Below are positions 34,472 to 41,754 of a stretch of DNA of 64,000 nucleotides, in pieces; within the stretch, counting starts at the first letter, position 1, and the number at the start of each line of letters is the position of its first letter. Both the position numbers and the translations under genes were made by a program. Location of the stretch: assembly GCF_030813715.1 (NCBI RefSeq), contig NZ_JAUSUZ010000001.1, positions 3,100,001-3,164,000 on the forward strand, read 5' to 3'. The DNA is from Catenuloplanes indicus (GTDB lineage: Bacteria > Actinomycetota > Actinomycetes > Mycobacteriales > Micromonosporaceae). The notes beneath the pieces are model-generated. The model ran no database searches. It was not told the origin of the DNA and was given only the letters and a program-made list of their open reading frames with translations.

Positions 34472-34772
34472 TGATGTCCTCGCCGGTCTGGATGGCCTTG
34501 ACGACCTTGGTGACGGCCGGGTCGCCCAGGAACACCTGGAACGGCACGACCGGCTTGCCGGGCGCGCTGGCCCGCGCGCGAGCGGCCAGCCCGTTGTGGC
34601 AGACCACCAGGTCGGCGTCGGCGGGGATCGAGTTCACCGGGGTGTGCTCGACGGTCACGCCGTTCTTCACGAGCTGCTTGCGCAGCGTGCTGGCGAGCAT
34701 GACGCTGCTGCCCATGCCCGCGTCGCAGGCCACGACGAGCTTCTTGACGTCACTGCCGTTGATGGTTGCCAT
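34464..34772 (-). CDS. PTS mannitol-type EIIB
   Basis: 102 residues with the phospho-Cys loop VVACDAGMGSSVMLAS, the mannitol IIB signature. It phosphorylates the substrate bound in IIC. It is separated from the IIC gene by a 92-bp gap that holds a 15-bp hairpin. Confidence 0.92.
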   Translation of the reverse strand: MATINGSDVKKLVVACDAGMGSSVMLASTLRKQLVKNGVTVEHTPVNSIPADADLVVCHNGLAARARASAPGKPVVPFQVFLGDPAVTKVVKAIQTGEDINA

Positions 34773-34804
34773 CGGTCAAGCCTTCCGATCGAAGTTCATG
34801 GGGG

Positions 34805-34854
34805 CGCCGGTCCGCTCCCTGCTCCAATGCTCCGTCGCGGGGAGCGGACCGGCG
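34805..34854 (-). promoter_or_regulatory. Intercistronic hairpin between PTS IIC and IIB genes
   Basis: CGCCGGTCCGCTCCC (34805-34819) pairs perfectly with 34840-34854 over 15 bp with a 20-base loop. No U-tract follows on the minus strand, so it looks like an mRNA-stability or processing element, or a leaky attenuator, rather than a plain terminator. Confidence 0.6.
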
Positions 34855-34864
34855 GTGTGAGCTG

Positions 34865-36031
34865 TCAGGCAGTGCCGGGCTCGGCGGTGCGGGCCACGGC
34901 CGGGTTGCTCGCCTTGACCGAGTCGTCCGCGGTCTCGGCGCCCAGCGCCTCGGCCGAGGCCTCGTCGACCTCCTGGTCCTCCTTCAGCCGGCCGAAGCCG
35001 AGCAGCACGGAGGCGACCGCGAACGTGACCGCGGCGGCGATCAGGATTCCGGCGATCATGCCGATCCAGTTGCCGGCGCCGCGCGGGGTGACGGCGGCGT
35101 AGGCGAAGATCGAGCCCGGCGACGGGCTGGCGACCAGGCCGGCACCAGTGATCATGAAGGTGGTGACGCCGGCCGCGCCGCCCGCGATCATGGCCAGGAT
35201 CAGGCGCGGCTTCATCAGCACGTACGGGAAGTAGATCTCGTGGATGCCGCCGAAGAAGTGGATGATCATCGCGGCCGGGGTGGACGGGCGCAGCAGCTTC
35301 GGGCCGAAGAAGAAGAACGCCAGCAGCAGGCCGAGCCCCGGGCCGGGGTTCGACTCGATCATGAACATGATCGACTTGCCGTTCTCCGTGACCTGCTGGA
35401 CACCGAGCGGGGTGAACACGCCGTGGTTGATGGCGTTGTTCAGGAACAGGATCTTGGCCGGCTCGACCAGGATCGACACCGCGGGCAGCACGCCCAGGTC
35501 GACCAGCCAGTCGACGCCGTTGCCCAGCATTCGCATGATCCACTCGGTGGCCGGGCCGATGCGCCACGCCGCCAGCAGCGCGAACGCGCCACCGACGATG
35601 CCGGCCGAGAAGTTGTCGATCAGCATCTCGAAGCCGGGACGGACCTTGCCCTCGATCGCCTGGTCGAACAGCTTGATGATGAAGGCGGCCAGCGGGCCGA
35701 TGATCATCGCGCCGAGGAACATCGGCATGTCCGCGCCGACGATGACGCCCATGGTCGCGACGGCGCCGACGACGGCACCGCGCTGCCCGTGCACGATCCG
35801 GCCACCGGTGTAACCGATGAGGATCGGCAGCAGGAACTTGATCATCGGGTCGACGAGCTTGGCGAAGTCCTCGTTCGGGATCCAGCCCGTCGGGATGAAC
35901 AGCGCCGTGATCAGGCCCCACGCGATGAACGCGCCGATGTTGGGCATGACCATGCCGGCCAGGTGGCCGCCGAGACGCTGAATGGTGGCTCGTATACCCG
36001 AGCCTTCAGCTTGGGGGGTGTATGTGCTCAT
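34865..36031 (-). CDS. PTS mannitol-type EIIC permease
   Basis: 388 residues, multi-pass membrane protein with IIC-mannitol motifs: MVMPNIGAFIAWGLITALFI, FLNNAINHGVFTPLG and FGGIHEIYFPYVLM (GIHE active motif). The C-terminal 50 residues are a soluble acidic tail without a IIB domain. It translocates a hexitol, probably mannitol or a related polyol, with phosphorylation by the IIB partner. A GC-rich hairpin (36058-36075) lies in the gap to fruK. Confidence 0.92.
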   Translation of the reverse strand: MSTYTPQAEGSGIRATIQRLGGHLAGMVMPNIGAFIAWGLITALFIPTGWIPNEDFAKLVDPMIKFLLPILIGYTGGRIVHGQRGAVVGAVATMGVIVGADMPMFLGAMIIGPLAAFIIKLFDQAIEGKVRPGFEMLIDNFSAGIVGGAFALLAAWRIGPATEWIMRMLGNGVDWLVDLGVLPAVSILVEPAKILFLNNAINHGVFTPLGVQQVTENGKSIMFMIESNPGPGLGLLLAFFFFGPKLLRPSTPAAMIIHFFGGIHEIYFPYVLMKPRLILAMIAGGAAGVTTFMITGAGLVASPSPGSIFAYAAVTPRGAGNWIGMIAGILIAAAVTFAVASVLLGFGRLKEDQEVDEASAEALGAETADDSVKASNPAVARTAEPGTA

Positions 36032-36147
36032 GGAGGGGGACTCCGTTTCTGGAGGGACCGCGCGGTGCCGCGCGGGGGCGATGCGTTAAGGCGTTTCCCC
36101 GTGATGCAGTTGTGTGTGAAGCGGCTGGGGCTGGATGGTGCTGGGGG

Positions 36148-37092
36148 TCAGCCCCGGGGGTGAAGCCGCCGGCCCAGGTCGGGCCGGGGATCGAGGTGAA
36201 CGGTCTCCCGTTCCATGTCGGCCGGGCCCGGCATGCGGCTGCCCGGCTGGCGGACCGCCGCCGCGCCCCAGGCCAGGCCCTCCGCCAGTGCGGCCTCGCC
36301 GGTCGCGCCCGCGGACAGGAACCCGGCCAGCAGCGCGTCACCGGCGCCGACCGTGCTCCGCGGCGCGCTCACCGGCGACCTGCCGATGACCACGCCTGAG
36401 TCCTCGATCAGGACCGCGCCGTCCGCGCCGAGGCTGGCCAGGACCGTACCAGCGCCGGCCTTACGCAGTGCATTGGCCGCTTCGACAACATCGCCGAGCG
36501 TCTGCAGCTCGGAGCCGACGGCCTCGGCCAGCTCCTCGCGGTTCGGCTTGACCAGCGCGGCACCGGCCGCGGCCGCGACGCCGAGCGCCGGGCCGCTGGT
36601 GTCCACCGCGAGCCGGGCGCCGGCCGCCACGAGCCGGGCGCAGAGCTCGCCGAACGCCTCGACGGACGGGCCGGGCGGGAGACTGCCGCAGAGCACCACC
36701 CAGTCCGCGGTGCGCGCGGCGTCCAGCACGGCCTCGATGACCGCGGCGAACTCCGCCGGCGCGAGGACCGGGCCGGTTTCGTTGATCTTCGTAACGGTGC
36801 CGTCCGGCTCGGCGATCGTGATGTTGGAGCGGGTGCGGCCGGCGATCGGCACCGCGACCATCGCGACGCCCTCCGCCTCCAGCATCCGCACCAGCTGCGC
36901 GCCCTCCTCGCCGCCGCACGGCACCACGGCCGTGGAGGCGACGCCGTTGGCCAGCAGCGCGCGGGAGACGTTGACGCCCTTGCCACCCGGGTCGATGTGC
37001 GCGTTCGTGGCGCGCAGCACCTCGCCGCGGGTGAGCGTGTCGATCTCCACGGCCCGGTCCAGGCTCGGGTTCAGCGTGACCGTGAGGATCAT
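36148..37092 (-). CDS. fruK: 1-phosphofructokinase (PfkB family)
   Basis: 314 residues with PfkB signatures: NPSLDRAVEI, DPGGKGVNVSRALLANG (N-terminal) and STVGAGDALLAGFLSAG (catalytic Asp and anion hole). The N-terminus fits FruK/LacC-type hexose-1-phosphate kinases. It would convert fructose-1-phosphate to fructose-1,6-bisphosphate. Its ATG overlaps the DeoR stop as ATGA. Presence with a hexitol-type IIC implies that the pathway passes through fructose-1-phosphate, or that the transporter also handles fructose. Confidence 0.9.
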   Translation of the reverse strand: MILTVTLNPSLDRAVEIDTLTRGEVLRATNAHIDPGGKGVNVSRALLANGVASTAVVPCGGEEGAQLVRMLEAEGVAMVAVPIAGRTRSNITIAEPDGTVTKINETGPVLAPAEFAAVIEAVLDAARTADWVVLCGSLPPGPSVEAFGELCARLVAAGARLAVDTSGPALGVAAAAGAALVKPNREELAEAVGSELQTLGDVVEAANALRKAGAGTVLASLGADGAVLIEDSGVVIGRSPVSAPRSTVGAGDALLAGFLSAGATGEAALAEGLAWGAAAVRQPGSRMPGPADMERETVHLDPRPDLGRRLHPRG

Positions 37093-37850
37093 GCCCGCAC
37101 CACCCGGACGCCCGCGGCCTCGACCTCGTCGGCCAGGTCCGCGTCGAGCCCGTTGTCCGTGATCAGCAGGTCGAGGTCGGACATCGACCCGAACCGGGCC
37201 AGGTAGTCGTTGCCCACCTTGGTGTGGTCGGCGAGCAGCACGACCCGGCGGGACGCGTTGATCATCGCGCGCTTGACCGCGGCCTCGGCCGGGTCGGGTG
37301 TCGTCATTCCGCGCTCCGTGGAGAGCCCGTTTGTGCCCATGAAGGCGACGTCCACGTACATCTCCTCGAGAGGACGTAGCGCCCAGTCGTCGACGGTCGC
37401 CAGGGTCTTGCCCCGGAGACGACCGCCGAGCAGCAGCACGCTGAGGTTGGACTTGAGGCCGAGCGAAGCGGCGATGACCGGGGAGTTGACCACGACGGTC
37501 AGCTCCCGGTCGGTGGGGAGAAGCTGAGCCAGCCGCGCCGTGGTGGTGCCGGCGTCGAGGATGATCGCGCCCTCGGCGGGCACCTCCGCGAGCGCGGCCT
37601 TCGCGATCCGCTCCTTCTCACTGATCAGGACCGAGTCGCGGGTGGCCAGCGCCGGCTCGAAACCGATCCGCTCGACCGGGATGGCCCCGCCGTGCACCCG
37701 GCGCAGCACGCCGGCCCGCTCCAGGACCGTGAGGTCGCGCCGGATCGTCTCAGCCGTTACGTTGAGCGCGTCGGCGAGCGCCACGACGTCGACACGCGCG
37801 TTGGCGCGTGCGAGCCGCAGGATCTCCTGCTGGCGCTCTTCGGGGTACAT
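37089..37850 (-). CDS. DeoR-family repressor (FruR-like)
   Basis: 253 residues. The N-terminal HTH (VVALADALNVTAETIRRDLT) is followed by a sugar-phosphate-isomerase-like effector domain (ILDAGTTTARLAQLLPTD, VDVAFMGTNGLSTERGMTTP). It is the first gene of the PTS operon and so probably controls the whole operon from a repeat cluster just upstream at 37870-37893. The likely inducer is a sugar phosphate such as fructose-1-phosphate. Confidence 0.9.
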   Translation of the reverse strand: MYPEERQQEILRLARANARVDVVALADALNVTAETIRRDLTVLERAGVLRRVHGGAIPVERIGFEPALATRDSVLISEKERIAKAALAEVPAEGAIILDAGTTTARLAQLLPTDRELTVVVNSPVIAASLGLKSNLSVLLLGGRLRGKTLATVDDWALRPLEEMYVDVAFMGTNGLSTERGMTTPDPAEAAVKRAMINASRRVVLLADHTKVGNDYLARFGSMSDLDLLITDNGLDADLADEVEAAGVRVVRA

Positions 37851-37869
37851 CTCGTTACCACCGCCCCGC

Positions 37870-37893
37870 TTCGTTTTGGCTTTGCTTTTGTTT
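37870..37893 (-). promoter_or_regulatory. CAAA-repeat operator candidate for DeoR
   Basis: Read on the minus strand, this AT-rich island contains CAAAAGCAAAGCCAAAACGA, i.e. CAAA-type units repeated every 6-7 bases, 20-43 bases upstream of the DeoR start. Tandem AT-rich hexamers of this kind are common DeoR-family sites. The remaining 160 bp up to 38055 shows nothing recognisable. Confidence 0.5.
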
Positions 37894-38055
37894 ACGCCCG
37901 ACTGTGTGGGAAGTCAACACCGCTACGTAACTTCTCTGACATCTACGGGTTGCAGGGCCAGTGATCTCGGACATATAGGTCACCCTTCACCAGCGTGAAT
38001 CCGCAGCAGGTGGCCGGACTCACGCCGTACCCGCGGATTTTTGAGTCTGTGGTTT

Positions 38056-38856
38056 TCAGGGCTGGGTGAAGCAGGCCCGCAACATCTCCGCCCGGTCCGC
38101 GATCTTCGCTCGGGCACGGCCCCGCAGGATGTCCACCGCGCTCGCCCGCACGGCCGCGCCCTCGCCGGCGCCCGCCGGCACGGCCACGTCGGCCGGGTCG
38201 ACCAGCAGGTCCACGCCCGGGAGACGGCCGAGGTGGCGCAGCTCCGGCGGGGTGAACCGGACCGCCTCCGGACCGCGGCGGACCACCACGAACACGTCGG
38301 TGACGGTGCGGGCCCGCAGCACCGGGACGACGTCGTCCGGCACGTCCGTACGTACCAGTTCGGTCACGTCCTTGACCAGCATGCGCACCACGTCCAGCGC
38401 CATGTTGCCGGCGCCGATCACCGCGACCCGGTGCCTGCCGAGGTCGATCGCCGGCGGCCGGTCCGGATTCCCGTTGTACCAGGCGACGAAGTCACCCGCG
38501 GGCCGGCTGCCGGGCAGGTCCGCGCCCGGTACGTCCAGCCGCCGGCTCTCCGGCGCACCCGTGGCGACCAGCACCGCGTCGTAGTGGCGGCGCAGCTCCG
38601 GCACGGTGAGGTGCACGCCGGCCGAGACGTTGCCGAGGAACCGGACCTCCGGCCGGGCCAGCGTCCGGCCGAGCACCGCGGCCACCGACTTGATCTTCTG
38701 GTCCGGTGCGACGCCGTAGCGGACCAGCCCGAACGGTGCCGGCAACGCGTCGAGCACGTCGATCGACAGGTCCACGCCGCTACGGCACAGCGCGTCCGCC
38801 GCGTAGATACCGGCCGGTCCCGCGCCCACGATCGCGATGCGTCGCACGTCATTCAT
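38056..38856 (-). pseudogene. C-terminally truncated ferredoxin-NADP reductase (FprA/adrenodoxin-reductase type)
   Basis: 266 residues match the first 60% of FprA-type reductases, usually about 450 residues. Present are the FAD motif (IAIVGAGPAGIYAADALC), LPAPFGLVRYGVAPDQKIKS, the NADP-site GAGNMALDVVRMLVKD, and RRGPEAVRFTPPELRHL. The reading frame ends after MLRACFTQP, and the C-terminal FAD-sealing half (the GWIKRGPTGVIG region of full-length proteins) is missing. No downstream frame restores it. The rest reads as an intact gene, so the truncation may be recent. The product is probably inactive. Confidence 0.75.
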
Positions 38857-38944
38857 GGATCAGTCTCCATGCGAAGGTGACGCTGCCGACCCTAGACGCA
38901 TTAACCGATGGCGGCGACCGTCCCGGCCAGGTGGGATGTGGTCC

Positions 38945-40126
38945 ATGGAGATTCGCCAGATCAACGCGGACGAGGCCGGCGTCGTCATGCCGGTCCGGGC
39001 CTACGCGTTCGAGGCCACACCGCTCACCCCGCAGCGGATCGAGGAACTCACCCGGTTCATGAGCTTCCGGCTGCAGAACACCACGCTGGTCGCGGAGGAG
39101 GACGGCGAGGTACTGGCCAGCGTCTCCGGGATCCCGATGCGGCAGAACGTGCGCGGCGTGGTGCACCCGATGCTCGGCGTGGCCGGCGTGGTCAGCAACC
39201 CGCTCGCCCGGCGGCGCGGGCACGTCCGCACGCTGATGCTCGACCTGCTGCGCCGCGGCCGCGAGCAGGAACGGCCGGTCAGCGTGCTGCACCCGTTCCG
39301 GGCCGCGTTCTACGCCCGGCTCGGCTACCTGGGGCTGCCCGCGCCGAAGACGGTGACGACGCGGCCCGAGGCGCTGTCCTCGCTGCTCGGCCTGGACCTG
39401 CCCGGCGAGGTGCGGTTCCGCCGGATCGCGGAGGGCTGGGACGACGTGCTCGCGCTCCAGGACCGGTTCCTCGGCACCCGGCACGGGTTCACCGAGTTCC
39501 CGGACTATCGCCGGCACCAGCCGCGGGACGACAACGAGCAGTGGCTGGCCACCGCGCACCGGGACGGCCGGGTGATCGGCGCGCTCCCCTACCGGATCAC
39601 CGACTACGGCGGCGAGCTGACCGGCGGCGTGCTGCTGCACGACGGCGCGCTCGGGCGCGCGCTGATCCTGCGGTTCCTGGCCGGGCACGCGGACCAGGTC
39701 CGGTCGATCACGCTGAGCGCCGCGCCCGCGGACCGCCCGGAGCTGTGGAGCACCGACTTCGCCGGCACGATCACCAGCACCGTGACCGTGCCGCACCCGG
39801 CACCGCCGATGGCCCGGGTGGTCGACCTGCCCGCCCTGGCCGGGCTGCCGGCCGGCGAGGCGCGGGCGGCGATCACCGTGGTGGACGACCCGTTCCTCGG
39901 CGGCGGCTGGGACCTCGACGGCGCGGGCGGCGCGCTGACCGTCAAGCCCGGCTCGTCCACCGCCGACGTGCGGCTCACCGTGGCCGGGCTGACCGGCCTG
40001 GTCTACGGCGTGCTCGGGCCGGACGAGATCGAGGCACGCGGGCTCGGCACCGTACCGGACGCCGCCCGGGACGCGCTGGCCACGCTGTTCCCGCCCGCGG
40101 ACCCGTGGGTGTACCTGGACTTCTGA
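38945..40126 (+). CDS. Eis-type GNAT N-acetyltransferase with SCP2-like C-terminal domain
   Basis: 393 residues from the ATG at 38945. The N-terminal GNAT half has the acetyl-CoA loop VVSNPLARRRGHVRTLMLDL and HPFRAAFYARLGYLG. A second degenerate GNAT-like region and a C-terminal sterol-carrier-like domain (GLVYGVLGPDEIEARGLGTV) complete the Eis architecture. Eis enzymes acetylate lysines or aminoglycosides. It is divergent from the truncated reductase and overlaps the convergent gene by 124 bp. Confidence 0.85.
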   Translation: MEIRQINADEAGVVMPVRAYAFEATPLTPQRIEELTRFMSFRLQNTTLVAEEDGEVLASVSGIPMRQNVRGVVHPMLGVAGVVSNPLARRRGHVRTLMLDLLRRGREQERPVSVLHPFRAAFYARLGYLGLPAPKTVTTRPEALSSLLGLDLPGEVRFRRIAEGWDDVLALQDRFLGTRHGFTEFPDYRRHQPRDDNEQWLATAHRDGRVIGALPYRITDYGGELTGGVLLHDGALGRALILRFLAGHADQVRSITLSAAPADRPELWSTDFAGTITSTVTVPHPAPPMARVVDLPALAGLPAGEARAAITVVDDPFLGGGWDLDGAGGALTVKPGSSTADVRLTVAGLTGLVYGVLGPDEIEARGLGTVPDAARDALATLFPPADPWVYLDF

Positions 40127-41052
40127 GCCGCGAGCAGCGCCCGCATCGACCGGACCGTCGAGCGGATCTCCTGCAGGTACCGGTCGGGTGCGGTCGGCCC
40201 GACCGGTGGCAGCGCGGTCGACCGGGTCACGTCGAACCCCACGGTGTCGATCCGGCAGCCGAGCATCCGGATCGCCTCGCAGTGCTGGAACGGCACGTAG
40301 ATCGGCGAGGTCACGATCAGGACCCGGTCGTCCGGGCGCAGCCTCACCCGCTCGGCCCAGAACCGGTACGTGTCCGCCGTGTTCGCCCGGCGCAGCTCCG
40401 GCTCGCTGGACGGCGCGGCCAGCACGTGCACGCCGCGCCCTGCACCGGTGTAGTGATGGACGGCGCCGTCCGGGACCTCCTCCGGCACGCACGCGGTGAC
40501 ACCGAACGCGCGGCGGATGCCGGCGTGCATCGCGTCCATCTCGTCGTGCGCGCCGGCCAGGCCGGGCAGCGCCCGCTCGGCCGCGGTCAGCGGCCGGAAA
40601 CTGCCGAGCGCGGTGACCTCCGGCGCGGTCACGCCGGTGTCGCGGTCTCCCAGCAGGAAGGCGGCGTAGTGCGTGCGTTGCAGGCAGGCACGGCCCAGCC
40701 CGCCCGGGACCAGCACGTGGTCGTACGCCGGCAGCAGCGGCGGGACCGGCGTCACCAGCCGCAGCGCCGTGGCCGCGTCCATCACCAGGCCGGCCGTCGC
40801 GTCGTCGAACGCCGGTGGCGGCACCTCGTACCGTTCGGCCCGGCCGCGGCGGAAGTCCCAGTGGACGGCGGAGAAGTCGTCCAGCCAGTCGAGCAGGTCA
40901 CCGGCACCGGCGTCGGGCAACCGCCCGCCGAACGCGGCGACCAGCGCCCGCATCGGGGCGGACGACACCCAGGCCGCGACGTCCGCAGCGATCCGCCCCG
41001 GTTCGCGATCGTCGTGGCATCGAGGAACCGGAACGGGCGCGAAGCGGGCCAT
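40003..41052 (-). CDS. Hypothetical protein, weakly DUF218/YdcF-like
   Basis: 349 residues from the ATG at 41052, which has GGAGG five bases upstream; the frame is open further to 41214. A Rossmann-like pattern (AYDHVLVPGGLGRACLQRTH, VTALGSFRPL, DDRVLIVTSPIYVPFQHCEA) recalls the DUF218/YdcF fold, but I am not sure of the family. The last 124 bp are antisense to the 3' end of the acetyltransferase gene, and that tail (SVASASRAASGTVPSPRASI) is low complexity. It may be co-transcribed with the two genes upstream. Confidence 0.55.
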   Translation of the reverse strand: MARFAPVPVPRCHDDREPGRIAADVAAWVSSAPMRALVAAFGGRLPDAGAGDLLDWLDDFSAVHWDFRRGRAERYEVPPPAFDDATAGLVMDAATALRLVTPVPPLLPAYDHVLVPGGLGRACLQRTHYAAFLLGDRDTGVTAPEVTALGSFRPLTAAERALPGLAGAHDEMDAMHAGIRRAFGVTACVPEEVPDGAVHHYTGAGRGVHVLAAPSSEPELRRANTADTYRFWAERVRLRPDDRVLIVTSPIYVPFQHCEAIRMLGCRIDTVGFDVTRSTALPPVGPTAPDRYLQEIRSTVRSMRALLAAQKSRYTHGSAGGNSVASASRAASGTVPSPRASISSGPSTP

Positions 41053-41125
41053 GCACGACCTCCACAGTGGTCCGGAGCCGACCTCGACTTTAATACTCAT
41101 CGATGGCCGGCTGCGGCCCGCGGGG

Positions 41126-41752
41126 TCAGATGTGCACGGTCGCGAGCGTGAACGGCACGCCCCCGGTCTCCGCCTCCAGCCGCTCCAGCCCGTCCGCCCA
41201 CGCCGGCACCGCACCGGACGTGTCCACCGTGCGCGCGATCGTCAGCGTCAGCCCGCCCGCCGTGATCACCGTGGGGTCACCGTCCTTGACCGACGGCCGC
41301 GCGTGGACCACCGGTGCCTGACTCGCCGTACCGGTCCCCCGCGCCCGGCAGTCCGGCTCACGCCGCACACCCTCGATCACCTCGTCCGCGCTGCGCGCAC
41401 CGGTCAGGATCGCGTGCGCCAGCGCGGTCGCGTAGACCGGATCCCCGGCCGCGTCGTAGATCCACCGGGTGCCCAGCACCGAGTGCTCGGACGTACCCAG
41501 CAGATACTCGTCCGCTCCGGCCAGCGGCGCACCTCGATAGGTCAGTGGCACGTGATGCAGTTGCCGGTCCTCCCGGTGCCGCACCAGCAACGTCTCGACA
41601 CCCACCACCCCCGCCGGATCATCGAACCGGAAGGCCGCCACCCGCTCGACCCCCGGACTCGGATAACCGGCGAACCAGGACCGCCCCGGCAGCCATTCAT
41701 TCAACAGCTCGAGCTTCGTCGGTACGAGCTGCGCCTTGTGCAGGATCGCCAT
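41126..41752 (-). CDS. Stand-alone maltokinase N-terminal cap-like domain protein
   Basis: 208 residues that match the N-terminal cap domain of actinobacterial maltokinases (RSWFAGYPSPGVERVAAFRF, then HVPLTYRGAPLAGADEYLLG and RWIYDAAGDPVYATAL) without the following kinase domain. Such free-standing cap proteins exist in actinomycetes and may regulate or resemble the trehalose-maltokinase pathway. It starts 2 bp after the HEAT-repeat gene stop, so the two are coupled. Confidence 0.75.
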   Translation of the reverse strand: MAILHKAQLVPTKLELLNEWLPGRSWFAGYPSPGVERVAAFRFDDPAGVVGVETLLVRHREDRQLHHVPLTYRGAPLAGADEYLLGTSEHSVLGTRWIYDAAGDPVYATALAHAILTGARSADEVIEGVRREPDCRARGTGTASQAPVVHARPSVKDGDPTVITAGGLTLTIARTVDTSGAVPAWADGLERLEAETGGVPFTLATVHI

Positions 41753-41754
41753 AC

